A stretch of DNA of 64,000 bases from Dipteris shenzhenensis (Eukaryota > Polypodiophyta > Polypodiopsida > Gleicheniales): NCBI GenBank assembly GCA_047967505.1, contig CM106538.1. One strand, given 5' to 3'. The position numbers were made by a program, and so were the translations under genes. Shown here piece by piece: positions 45,793 through 57,899 of the stretch (its first letter is position 1; every line of letters begins with the position of its first letter). A model generated the notes under the pieces. It saw nothing but the letters and a program-made list of their open reading frames with translations, did no database searches and had not been told where the DNA came from.

Positions 45793-47691
45793 CCCAGTGC
45801 AGATCTGTCAGAATGGTTAAGATAATTTCAAAGTATTTATTGTAGCAGAAATTCAACCACCTTCTTTAGAAATAACTGCTGAAATGAAAATTGTATGAGA
45901 TGAACTGAAGTTGACCCTGGATGAAAATATTAAAGGAAATCCACGCCTTCCATTGAAAACCTCCGTAATTTGTGCGAGTAGCTACTCATGGAATAGAGTC
46001 GAGCATTTTATAAGGAATCCTCATGAACTGAGGATTTGATTGCTTGCATTTGAATCAGTTGAAGGATCATCAAGCCATGTAGCAGCTGTGCCCATAAAAT
46101 GGATGAATTCAAAGCATCTTTGTGCATAAGAAACTCCAAATTGCAAGGTCTGATATATGCTGAGATCTGGTGTTAATGCCACTTGCATCAACCAAAAGGA
46201 AAAACTTTAAATAAAAGGAATGGTGCACCAAGAGAAGCAATATAAACCTGCTCATTTCTGGGATTTCTGAAAAGAGAGCTCTGCATTACAAGACACCTTT
46301 GCAGCCTAATGCACAAATTCATGTATTCTGTTCACAGCTGTGGGAAAGTATGCTGCGATTCAGACTATACACAAAATTGTTCTAGTTTACGCTGCCCATC
46401 CTGACTCTGACCTATTGAAGTATGATCTTGACTGCCTCAGTTCCCAGATGCATGAGTTCCAGCAAACATCCATTGTGCCGTAACAGAACTGCTCATGTGG
46501 TCCTCCAGATAAATGTGATGATTCAATGATACTTTGCAAACCATGATGCTAGAGGTTATCAGACATCAAGCTTAGCTTCGTCAAGGGTTTAGCGTAATAA
46601 TATCTCCGAAAAACTGTTGGAAACATTAATGTCACAAACTCTTTACATCTGCATCCATGGAAACAGTGTAGCTTGGGAAAAGAATCAAAATAATCTTCAC
46701 CCAACTAGAAATTGTGATGTGAGTTTCGTGCGAAAGTAGCAAACTGGGCTGCAACTAATACAGTAAACCGTCTTTTTAGGAAGGGGACAGAAGGAGAGAA
46801 AGAGGGGGGGACGCACATCATCATTGTCAAATTTACCGTATTTAAAGTCCCTCTATGAGTTATGATGGCATGTGTACAAACCCTCTGTTTCCAGTATAAG
46901 TAGGTGTTCCACCATCTGTAGATCTGCCAGTCAATGATGTAGAATTTGCTGCCCACGTGGTAAGTTATCTACTGCCCAAGGAAAGCACTTGAATTCTGCC
47001 TTTCATTTTTGAATCATCAATGAAAGTTATTCTAGCACCTCTGACAGAGATGACCTATACGTTACCTTCAATCTCAACAGATACAAGAAGAAATGGATTG
47101 AAGCTTTGTTCTTTGAAGCATGAAAGATAAACACACATACACAAATCCAGATTCCCCATCACAAAGGTACATTTCTCAAGATGCAAACTCACAGATGCAA
47201 AGGTTGAAGAGACTTCAGAGCATAAGAGGCTTTTGGTCAGTTAAAATATTATAGCTTGCAGACCACCCAAATCCTCAACAAGCTGCATATGGTAAGAGTC
47301 CTTTGTGAATATATCAGCAGGAAGGTCACTCAAGTCATGGAAAAGTGATCTGCATGGCTGAGATGTATTGTAAAGAATTTCCAACCAACCTGTGATTTGT
47401 ATGCCTCAGTCATAACATGTGTCATTGCATCTAAGTTGCTAGCCTGAAAAACTTTGCAAAGTTTCATAGGGATTATGCAGAATATATAAGCTTTTCCAAT
47501 CACCCTGCTATTTGGCAGTAATAACATGTGTCATGCATCTGATTTAAAATCAACCCAACTCTGCAGAGATTAACAGTCACATGCATGAGAAAAGCTTCAT
47601 GGCTGGCATGTGCCAGCAGACTGCTGCCTATAGAACTTCTACAGAAGAATCTGCCACTCCCTCTTATCAAGCTGAGCTTCAATTCTCTGTT
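45793..47691. other. Downstream flank of the ion-channel gene
   Basis: No ORF of note. 47300-47690 likely contains the 3' UTR of the minus-strand CASTOR/POLLUX-like gene. A diverged duplication is seen: ATGTGTCATTGCATCTAAG with TTGCAAAGTTTCATAGG near 47418-47470 and ATGTGTCATGCATCTGAT near 47525. Confidence 0.35.
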
Positions 47692-48275
47692 TTACTCTTC
47701 AAACGCAAGAACAACAAAAACATCTGTCAAAGACCATCTTTGAACGACAGCCTTATCTGGCGGATTTATGAGTGCCTGATCTGCTGAGCCACGACGATAT
47801 CCAATTACAATTTCATCTCTTTGCCGTGCATGGATCATTATTTCAAAGAAGGAAAGCTCCTCTTGATCAGAAAGATAAAACTCAGCCGGTCTTATGTACA
47901 GTTCATTACCCTGAGAAGTTGACAGGAAAAACGATTACCATATTTGCAGGTCTCATGTAGACGTGGCCTTAGTGTCTAAGCATCTTAGGAAATGTGACAC
48001 GCTCTTACCTCTTCTGCAAAAAGCTCTTCAAGTACACGGTTGATTTGCTTATCTTCTGCTACCATGGCCAATGCCATGCTTACAAGCTCATTTGATAGTA
48101 CATAATCACTTATCTTCGACACACTGACAAGATTCTTTGTCCTAGAATCCAGAATCTCACTTATGATTATAGTTTTATCAGATGCCTCATGCATCTCTCG
48201 AATCCAAGAGCTCTGTGAATGGCCTGGCAGCCTTATGTGAGACCCTTTTGTGCCTTCCAAAGGTAGCCTCTTCGA
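47692..48275 (-). CDS. CASTOR/POLLUX (DMI1)-like ion channel, last two coding exons
   Basis: The penultimate exon is 48275-48009 (89 codons, phase 0), preceded by AG and ending GAG|GTAAGA. The last exon is 47910-47692 (72 codons plus TAA), preceded by TTCTCAG. The 98-base intron is GT-AG and the frame is kept. Exon text includes SSWIREMHEASDKTIIISEI, NLVSVSKISDYVLSNELVSM and ALAMVAEDKQINRVLEELF, then GNELYIRPAEFYLSDQEELS and VVQRWSLTDVFVVLAFEE before the stop. This is the conserved C-terminus (RCK-like regulatory region) of CASTOR, POLLUX and DMI1. These nuclear-envelope cation channels are needed for symbiotic calcium spiking. I see no stop or frameshift. Upstream exons were not found up to 64 kb. 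They lie beyond the window behind a transposon-filled intron, or the piece is an isolated remnant. CASTOR versus POLLUX cannot be decided from this part. Confidence 0.85.
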
Positions 48276-48939
48276 CTGCACTGACAAGGTTAAATTAAGT
48301 ACCAAGCCTCATATAGGGAAACACACAACACTACAATACCACAATCAACAGGTGAGATCAATCAGCCATAGTCCTTCTGCAAAAGTACAATACCATGCTA
48401 GTACACTACTTACATGTCATGCAAAAAAAAGGCGGTGTCATAGTTTGTTGTGACTTGTTTGCAAAAAAAAAAGCTCAAAGTCCAAACACAATGTGATTGC
48501 AATCTGACATACAATAGACTTTTTTGCAATAGTACATTTTGAAAATCAGATGCATCAATCCATAATATGTTAATACTGAATAACTGCTTTTGAACAGGCA
48601 TGTAAGCATTTCCAAGAATGCTCATTGAAATGCATTAAACAACTTTTGTTTCTCACAGAAATAATAGATGTCAAAATTCTCTCATCGTTTTCAGAGAACG
48701 ATTCCTGAATTTCTCTAATTGTCCTACATTTGGAAAACTCATTCTTTGGAGTCCTTTGTTATAAGCACCAAAGAGCCAGTAAACAAGTCATAATTTGGAA
48801 CATTCATACGAATGCTTTGATTCTTTTTATTGGAAATAGGGTGAACACACAGAGATTCAAACTATATTCCACAAGTGTGTGTTACTCTAAGAAAGATGAA
48901 AATGAGGATCACTCTAACCCTCCTAACTGGAGAGGGAAA
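48276..48939. other. Intron-like DNA upstream of the channel exons
   Basis: No ORF or coding match on either strand. Starts with the acceptor side (GTCAGTGCAG on the minus strand). Contains short A-runs. The Copia relic begins at its upper end. Confidence 0.5.
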
Positions 48940-51321
48940 GTGCATTTACCTTCCTATCCACGCATCACAAATCCAATGGGCTGACTTACTTTGATTTCCT
49001 CTTGCAAGTCCCATTCAAAAAGGCTGTTTTTAATGTCTAATTGATGCATTTTCCATCAATAATGAGCTGTCAATGAAACAAGACACTTTACAATGGTTAT
49101 CCTGGAATGGGGACAAAGGTTTCATCATAATCTATTCCCTTATTCTGAGAGCAGCCTTTGGCAACTAACCCCTTGTAACATACCCTCATAATTAAATCCA
49201 CTTTGTCCCAATAGCCTTTCTGTCTATGGGCAACTCGACCAGATCCAATGTGTTTTCTTATGGATTGAATCCTATTCAGCCCGCATGGATCTCATCCAAT
49301 GTTCACTCTCTTGAGCATCCTCAAAGCTCGGTTTATCTTGAGCATCCAAAGTCTGCTGTAGGACAAGCCCTTTACACTACTATCAATTGGCACTAGGAGC
49401 AACACTCAAGCACTTCTTGTGAGTTTTTCAAGCTCGAACTAGTTTTTCAGCAAAGATTACATCTCTATTGGCAACAAATCCTCTCGAGTATGGTCATTGT
49501 AGAGATGGTGTCCCTTGCTTTCACTGCTATGGCCAACAAATATGCATTATTGGCCTTGTCACATTCAGTGTATCTCTCATTTGCTTAGGCACATGTGCGT
49601 ATGCTACGCAGCCAAACACCCTCCACCTTAGGTTTCCTATCATGCCAAGTCTCAAAGGGTGCAATTGTTTTCAAATTTTGGTTGGGGCATCCCCTTCTTT
49701 TGTTACACGGTCAATAATGCCTGGAGATTTCAGCTCAGTAGTAGAGGTTGGAGACCTTCCAGAGTTCCTGGTGCTTCTGGAGGAGACTCGGAAATCCCAC
49801 AGGAATAGGAAGATCACTATCTTCTTTTGCCTCTCTATCCATGGTGGGATTGCAGTGAACCTTTGGAGATCCAAGTTCGGAGCCGACCCTACTTGCCCTC
49901 GTTGCCTCTCTGCTTCAGAGACTATTCAGCATCGCTTATGGGATTGTAGACAGGCGAGGATGATTTGGATGGGGGTAGCCAGGATTTTCAGTCACTTTGC
50001 CCACTCCCCATTCTTTATGACATGGGGCTCAGTGGCTTGGCTTTCTCTTACAGGGCCTCAGGTATTCTATGAGAGATTTGACTCCTCTCCGGCCATTTTG
50101 GTTCGACGTCATCAGATTGAGTAATGTTCGTTGGACGTGGTACCACACCTTCGTTCTATAGCCGTACATGCCTTTGTGGATACTTCTTGGGAGATTCTAG
50201 CGAGCATAGCATCCTGGCATATCTGGAGAGCCAGATGCACAAAGGCTTTGGAGGGTACTCAGGTTCATCCCTCGCACACATTGGCTAGTATCTGGACAGA
50301 CACCGTACATACTTTGATGGCTGTATAGACGAGTATGCAGGGAGACTCCCGTGCAGCCTCAGCTAGGAGGGCTTCTTTCTTCAGGGAATGGAAGGATTCT
50401 CCTTTCTTCTCTGAGACTAATACAGGGTTGAGGTGGCACTTTCAGCCTCAGCCTTGGTTGTTTTCCACCTCACTCTGAGGGGGTTTTATTTATCCTCATG
50501 ATTTCATGATGTATTCCTCTTTAAGCTTGCTCTCGCGGGTTTTTTCTCTTACTTAATAGATGTCTCTTTCTTGGGGAAAAAAAAAACATGTGCACCACAC
50601 ACACTGGCATCATCCAGAATCTATGAGGCAGTCTTCTAATGTTTATCATACACCTGGCCATCTCCATCAAAGAAATATTTTTTTGTCTCAGCAATACCAT
50701 TTTGCTGAGGTGTATATGGCATTGTGCACTAGGTGGGAAACTCCCTTTTCCTGGAAATATGCCATAAAGTCATGCTCATAGTCTCCACCTTGTAACCTAT
50801 CTAGTTTTCAGCCATGGCAAAAAACTGCTGAAAATACATAAATACTTCAGATTTCTCTCTCATAGGATAGACCCAAGTTAATCTTGGAATGCCGTCTATA
50901 AAGTTCACAAAATATAGATACTTTCCCACCATGGATGGTGTCCTCATGGGACCACATACATCACTGCGTATAAGCTGTAATTTTCTAACAGCTCGACTGG
51001 ATCCATCCCTTGGAAAGGAATTTCTATGCATCTTTCCCAAACTCCATCCTTTAAAGACATGTTTTGGATGGGTCTTTAGTGTAGGTAGATTCAAAACCAT
51101 ATTGTGCTTCAGTAGAAGCTGCAAACTCTCATAGTTTACATGGCCACATCTGGCATGCCATAATTGACACGCAAAGATCAAACATGGTTCATTGAAATTT
51201 GAGGACAAATTCAACGAACAAGGACACTTATATCAATGCAAAAATTTTCTTAAAGGCCTTGAGGCAGCCAAGTCTTGACGTGGAGATCCAAGTACGAAGC
51301 AAGAAGGTGGCTCTAATACCA
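48940..51321 (-). mobile_element. Copia relic, split by a LINE
   Basis: Minus strand, high to low. A PBS-like TGGTATTAGAGCC is at 51321-51309. The pre-integrase and integrase start is at 51214-50801, with LWHARCGHVNYESLQLLLKH, then RSDVCGPM (catalytic Asp), KYLYFVNFIDGIPRLTWVYP. The next part has a broken GG(D/E)Y and YTxxxNG region at about 50790-50640. It is interrupted by the LINE at 49690-50590. The integrase end reads through 49680-49440 (PFETWHDRKPKVEG, then FVANRDVIFAEK). RT start is at about 49200-48950 with YKGLVAKGCSQNKGIDYDET and LKTAFLNG. gag is almost absent, because only about 95 bases separate the PBS from the pre-integrase domain. RT is cut before its catalytic YVDD box. Frameshifts are common. 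Flanking LTRs were not established. Confidence 0.8.
49690..50590 (+). mobile_element. 5'-truncated LINE (zf-RVT tail) inside Copia
   Basis: The open frame to 50124 encodes the zf-RVT region of plant L1 LINEs: RKITIFFCLSIHGGIAVNLW, GADPTCPRCLSASETIQHRL (CxxC then H), WDCRQARMIWMGVARIF. The tail continues after one stop (SWEILASIASWHIWRARC, SIWTDTVHTLM) to SFFREWKDSPFFSET and a stop near 50478. The 3' UTR ends TTTCTTGGGG plus about ten A. Its last 600 bases are nearly the same as 62193-62790. RT is missing. It separates the two halves of the Copia integrase. No clear target duplication was seen, so bases may have been lost at the junction. Confidence 0.85.
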
Positions 51322-51559
51322 AGAAAAAGTGCAAAGGAGACAATGCACCACCAACCGCTCAAATACAAAAAGAACTATCTTACATAGGCTAATTCAAATC
51401 CTAGAGTTGACTAACCCACATAACCTTACCATTGTAAGTACACCTTCAAGCTGCCCAGCTGACTATCACTCTCGCTAAACAAGATTTGTCATACCCTCAG
51501 TTGGCACTTGACCTTAGTGGCTTTTATAGATGGTTCAAGCTGGAACCTAAAAGGATACA
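51322..51559. other. Junction between Copia relic and LINE A
   Basis: Probably part of a Copia LTR next to the PBS-like site at 51309-51321, but no second copy was found to prove it. No ORF. Confidence 0.4.
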
Positions 51560-52577
51560 CAAGATCTCACAGAGAGAGTGATCAATCTGAAGGAACGCCG
51601 CCATCTTCTCGAAAAGGCTAGTATCTTTTTCTCTTTGAAAAGGAGGAAACGGCTCCTTCATCAAGGTCTTTGGACAATTAACCACCCTCTATATTTAGAG
51701 AGTTGGTCTCTTGACTTAAACCCTGCCAAGGCTAGATATACAAGAACTCCGGTCTGGGTGGAATTATCATACTTACCATGATCACTTTGCAACCAAGCTG
51801 CCTCCCTCTGTGGAAGGCTTGGTGACATTCTAGGGGTTGAAAAAAGAATAGTATATTAACCCAAGAGGAAATCATTGGGTGTCTGTGCAATTAGATTTAG
51901 CTGAAGATAACCTAACATATTCGTTGTCCTAAACAGAAATGGTGAAGTCTTCAAGGAGCAACAATCGGTATACAAGAATTTATCAAATTCTTGCTTTTTA
52001 TGTGATCTTTGTAGCCATGTACTAAAGAATTGCCCATTGTAGTAATTTCAAAAGAAGGCAACAAGGAGGAGCTCATAAATTGGAGACCACTCACTATGCT
52101 TAACTATAGATATAAGGTTTTTGAAAAAGTTTAATCTTTAAGGATTCAAAGAAGAATGGACACTTGGATCCTAGAAGAACAAAAAGAATTCATTAGGGGG
52201 GTAGAAATCTTCTTGAAGCTATTATCAATATTTGGGAACAATGTGAGTGTGCAAAAAAACATAACATGGCATATGCATTCTCAAGGTTGACTATGATAGA
52301 GATAAAGATAGGTTGGAATGGGATTTTCTAATCCAAGCTCTGCATGACATCGAACTTGGGCCTATTTTTGTTTCTTTATCAAGCTACTACTCACAAATGC
52401 TATTGCTAACGTTTGTATCAATGAAGAAATGGCACAATCTTCTCTCCACAAAAGATCCATTAGACAAGGTTGTCTACTTGCTCCCCTCCTCTTTGCCATA
52501 GCAGTTAATGCTCAGTGCTAGCTATTAATTACATCAATGAGTGGAAAAGGTAGAATTGAAGGCATTAAACTTTCCTA

Positions 52578-52919
52578 TGAAGGGTGCATGTTGGAGAGGG
52601 AGAGAGAGAGAGGGTAGGCTAGGGAGAGAGATAATGATACTCAAAGAGAGACATAATGAAATGGAGATGGAATAGCAAGAGCAATAAACAAAATGAAAGT
52701 ACTCACATGTAGACCAAAGAGCTTGTAGGCTTGATACTTGATTGATGTGACAAGTGACAGGTACAATTCTTATATAGAGCACACACACACACACATATGA
52801 GTACCAATGCATATGGGATAAACTCCCAATATGGCACGTGGTATCATTAGGACACACTAGAATAAAAACTCACACTAGGACTCACTAGAACAAACCAAAA
52901 CTGACTCAACTTGACTCCA
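52578..52919 (-). repeat. 3' LTR of the non-autonomous element (left copy)
   Basis: About 342 bases, some 90% like the right copy by eye, including GAGAGAGAGAGAGGGTAGGC, GAGATAATGATACTCAAAGA and a CA microsatellite near 52781. It contains the uninterrupted sequence ACTCACACTAGGACTCACTA at 52868-52887, the unfilled counterpart of the Copia insertion site in the other LTR. Confidence 0.85.
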
Positions 52920-54616
52920 TTTCCTAAAACCTCTCCATGGAGGAAAGGTGAATTACTACTGAAATGAAAACAAGCATAGAACATGACAATGACAGTCATC
53001 GAACTGTGCAATGACGGTCTAGAACTAGACATGGCTCCCATGCTAACTCAGAGGCAAGTGAGCATGGCTCAGAGGCTAGTGAGCATGGTATAGACTCAGA
53101 GGCTCACGTAGCATGGCATAGAGGCTCATCATGCATGGATGCATGACCAACTCAAAGGTCTAGGAGACCAATGCACCAGCATCTTGGAACTCATATGCCA
53201 GGCCTGATAAATAGACCTATCAAAGCCAATACATCGCTCCCACAATACATCCCCCTCCTAGCTCCAGGGACTAATGAGGGACATGGAGCCACACATGACA
53301 AATATAAAATCAATACATCATTGAGAACTATCCAAGGCTGAGAACTTTTATTGACACCTCAAACATTCATTTTAGAGGGACTACTTAAGGTAGAGAACCA
53401 TTATTGACCCCAATCATAGAACCCATAAATGACCCCAAGTAGCTACTGCACATCCCAATCCGAAGAAGTATGTCGGTGAAGAATATGACGTTGATGCCCC
53501 GAATGATATGTCGATGTCGGCGTCGGCCATGGGAGCAACTACAAGGAGCAATCACATGATGACTCTCAAAATGTCGCGATGTGAGTCACCAAGATCAAAG
53601 TAGAGCCTCAAATTTGGACAATTAGGCCCAAAGGAGACAAAATGGCCAAATGAATGTACCAAATAGTAATGAAATTACATCAATTTTTGAAAATCCCCAA
53701 AAATTTCATATGTCAGAGGCTTCAATTATGCAAAAGTCAGAAAAGCCCTAAATTCTAGAAAATTAGGGTTTTCAAAAATTTAGGTATTTTTAAAATTTGT
53801 TGCATTAAAGCGTCCTAGCAACACTCGGGAGCCCTCTGATCATGAAATTCCTAAAAAATACTGAGTATTCAACCTGAAATTTCAAAACTCCACTTTTAGG
53901 TCAAAAAACGCAGTTTTGACTGTTTTTCTCAGATTTCAGCACTGGATTTGTTGTTCAGAGTGTTGTTCAGCAGCAATAGAGGTGGACGACTATAGAGATA
54001 AAGGCGGCAACTGAAAAATGGCCTCAACCAAGCCCTAAATCGTCCAAAACAACGTGACGGCTGGTACAGAGGCCACGAACTTGCTGAAAAAGGGGTCTAC
54101 AAGACCAACAGCTTCATCAATGGCAGCAGCTCCAAGCTTGAGTTTTTTAAAGAAGAGCAGCTCATGGAGAGGCTAAGGGTGAGAAGAGAACAAGATGGGG
54201 GAAAGGAGTGGAAGGGAGATCAATCATGGAGAATAGGATGGCTTCCATTTGCGGGCTTCCCTCATCCTCTAGATTGAGCATGGAGAAGGGAAATAGGAAA
54301 GGAGGCTCTGATACCACATGAAGGTGCATCATGGAGAGGGAGAGAGAGAGAGAGAGGGTAGGCTAGGGAGAGAGATAATGATACTCAAAGAGAGAAATAA
54401 TGAAATGCAAATGAAATAGCAAGAGCAATGAACAAAATGAAAGTACTCACATGTAGAACAAAGAGCTTATAGGCTTGATACTTGATTGTTGTGACAAGTG
54501 ACAAGTACAACTCTTATATAGAGCACACGCACACATATGAGTACCAATGCATATTTCATAACTCCCAATGTGACATGTGACACCCATAGGACACACTAGA
54601 CTAAAACTCACACTAG

Positions 54617-54799
54617 TGAGAGATCTCAACAATGGAAGCGGAACGGAAGAAGGTGAGAGAGAGGGAGAGCCTGAAGAGAGAGACACACAAGTTTTTGGTG
54701 GATGCAGAATACCCTAATCTTCTATGTCATATATATATATATGTGTTTGAGAATTGTACATAACCGGGGTTAAGGTACAGTGGCCTTTAACCACCCACA
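54617..54799 (-). repeat. 3' LTR of the Copia element
   Basis: 183 bases, begins TGAGAGATCTCAACAATGG and ends ...CACCCACA on the plus strand. On the element strand a GTGGGAGG purine tract (54814-54800 area) precedes it. It contains TATATATATATATGTGTTTG and a GAGAGAGAGGGAGAG run. Confidence 0.85.
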
Positions 54800-56719
54800 A
54801 CCTCCCACTTAAAGGCCAATGTGCCTTTAAGGGAGAACAACCAATGGATATACTATCCAATGCCCATCAATACACGACAATACTAAAACCGCTGACTAGG
54901 TAGACTCTTCGTCAGCATATCTGCAGGGTTATCATCTGTATGAACCTTGACAAGCTCTATGCGCTTGTCCTCAAGTACCTTCATGATAAAATGGTACTTG
55001 ACCTCAATGTGTTTGGTCTTTGCATGAAAGACCGGATTCTGTGCCAGCTAAATAACACTCATGGAATCACTATACAATGTTGGTACACCTGTATGAATCC
55101 CCAAATTTTCCACTAGCCGATCAAACCATATAGCCTCCTTGCAACCCTCTGTGGCTGCAACATACTCGGCCTCTGTGGTAGACAAAGCAATGCACTTCTG
55201 TGCGCGAGACATCCACGACACTGAACCTACTGCAAAGGTGAACACATAACCGAAAGTGGATCTCTTGCTATCCACATGCCCTGCATAGTCTGAATCTGTG
55301 TACCCAAGTACTCGCATCTCTCCTCTGTCAAAGCAGACACACATATCCTTGGTACCCTTCATGTACCTCATGATGCACTTAATTATCTCCCAATGCCTCT
55401 TTTCTAAATTAGCCATATACCGGCTAACAACTCCCACTGCAAATGCAATGTCTGGTCTAGTATAGCTATCATAGCATACATAAGACTCCCAACTGCTGAT
55501 GCATAAGGAACCTTGGCCATCATGGCCCTCTCCTCATCTGATTTGGGACTATCTACTTGACTCAGTTTCATATATGGAGGCAATGGAGTACTTACTGCCT
55601 TCCCCCCTTTCATATTGAAACGTTGCAACACTTTTGTAACATACTCCTTCTATGAAAGCCAAAGGAGTTTCGTACTCTGGTCACGCGTGATGTGCATAAT
55701 CTGTCCCTGGAACACATCTCTCAGGCGGTCTAGACACTCTAGATGATCTTCTCAAGGGAATTTCAACTTGCTGACCCACCTGCATATCAGCCACATTTGG
55801 CTCATCATTTCCACCAATAGATGATCTAGCATCTACCCTTGATTGTGTACCTGTGGGATTACCTGGTGGCACCATTTCCTGCACATTCGGTGCATGGACA
55901 ACTTGCTGCCTATCAACATATGCGGGTGGATTCACATCCTGAAAAGTGATTCTCCTCATTTCCACATTCCTCATGGGTGTCTTATGCATCTTCTTCTGAT
56001 TGAAGACCACATCATGGCTTCGTATGATCTTCTTTGCTTCCAGATCCTAGAGCCAATAGCCCATCTCTCCACTTTCACCATAGCCCAGAAAGATTCATTT
56101 CTTAGACTTAGGATCTAGCTTCTTCTGAAGCTCTTTTGGCAGATGTGCATATGCCTCACACCCAAATATGCGCAAATGAGACTAAGAAGTCTTCTTTCCA
56201 CTCCATGCCTCTTCAGGAATACCACCATCCAAACTCTTACTGGGTGATCTATTCATCACATGCACTGCAGTCTTCATTGCCTAAGTCCAAACACCATCAG
56301 AAAGACTTGCATTGGAAAGCATACATTGCAACCTTTCCTGAATGGTGCGGTTCATCTGTTCTCCAACTAGATTTTGTTCTGGAGTGCGAGGGGACATGAG
56401 CTTCCTATAAACTTCAGTACTCCACCAGGTGCAGAGTTACTGACAGTTGTACGGAAGGTATCCCATGAGGATGAATACAAGAGGAGTATTGCCTTAGTCT
56501 CCGCATCAAAATTCATCTTCTGAGCCTACTGGCTGAAAATAATATTGAATTCATTCAAGTGAGAGGCAATGGAGACCCCTTACTTCATCTGCAGCTCAAA
56601 CAACCTCTTCATGAGGTAAACTTTATTGAAAGCAGTTTCCTTCTCATAGGTGCCACATAATTTCATTCACAAAGTCTGCTCATTTACTACTATGAAATAG
56701 AATGACTTAGTACCTGCAA

Positions 56720-57899
56720 GAGAGAAATCACACCAAATACCAGATGCACCCAAATATATCTAGCTTAATGAAGGATAGTGTCACCAAAACTCAAGGCTCA
56801 AAGTATCAAAATGCATCTGACTCATATGTATATACCATGCATCCATATGAGCAAATCTGACCCAAAAGAAAATATCAAACTGCAATGACAAAACAATGGC
56901 AAACCCAATGCCAATAAGAGCCAAATGCCTCAAGCATAAACACTATCCATGGAAATAAGCATCAATAATGTCTCATCCAAGAGAGCATAGCACTATGAGT
57001 GCATCAACTGCAATGTGTCAAAGCTTTCCCTCAACATAAAATAGCATCTGTGTGCTAAACATCCATCAATAAAGCATCCCACAAGGCAATATGGGCCTAT
57101 TAGCGCATCCAAATGGCATGTAAAGCATCCACTATAGCCCAATGAATACCACAAATGAGCACATACAGCTCAGACTGCAACCAGAGTGATCTGTATAAGG
57201 TATAGCCAAAAAATCACGGCCCCATGGCAATGACCGCTAGTGAAAATAGAACCTAGAATGCCTCAAAACATGGGTGTCACTGCATAATCAAACTCAGCAA
57301 GACAATCTTCAAATATCTCTCTTCTGCTGGAACTCCAAAATTCCAACCGATGAATGCGAACTGGGGAGTCAACCCTTGCAATTGACCTATAATCCAAAAA
57401 TCAAAGATTTGAACCTTTGAATGGATTTTGGACAAAGAAATAGACGATTTGGCGCCTCAAAGAGACGGAACTTCACTAAATCTCCACGGAATCTCACTAG
57501 AGCTCGTAGGTAGGGGTTTTGGGTCTTCGGAATGCAATGGAATAGACGGTTTTGAAAACCGTGGTCCCAATCACCACGTCCAACACACGGATCAAAAACG
57601 TTTTTGTAAACAGACCTGCTTGTAAACACCACCAGAGTGCGAACGATGAACAACACAAAAGTTTTAGGACCTCTTAGGTCCATCGGAACTGACAGATCTA
57701 CGAATGGTTGCTTCAAACTCGAGTTCCAAGACACTGGCAGAAAAATATTGAAGCAGAGACAGTGAGTCAAAAATCCAACAAAATGATGCCAAATTCAAGA
57801 ATGAATGTGTTTTTGAACCCCCGAAGTGCAATGAACACCAAAAGCAGACAATGGTTGTCTCTACAGGTCATTCCTGACTCTTAGTATCCGAAAGGAACA
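56720..57899 (-). other. Copia leader and gag start, low coding signal
   Basis: Between the gag piece and LINE B the minus strand holds the beginning of gag and the untranslated leader. A minus frame of 127 codons at 57770-57387 is open, but its sequence (VPMDLRGPKTFVLFIVRTLV) is unlike gag. I take it as leader or chance ORF. Confidence 0.4.

Noticed and set aside
49468-49690. N-terminal part of the 218-codon plus frame at 49468-50124
   Set aside because: Before about 49690 this frame is the antisense of the Copia integrase end. Only the later part is LINE coding.
56136-56399. 87-codon plus ORF
   Set aside because: It is antisense to the Copia integrase tail, which has clear family motifs on the minus strand.
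57387-57770. 127-codon minus ORF in the Copia leader as a gene
   Set aside because: It is located between PBS and gag, has no family match, and is probably untranslated leader.
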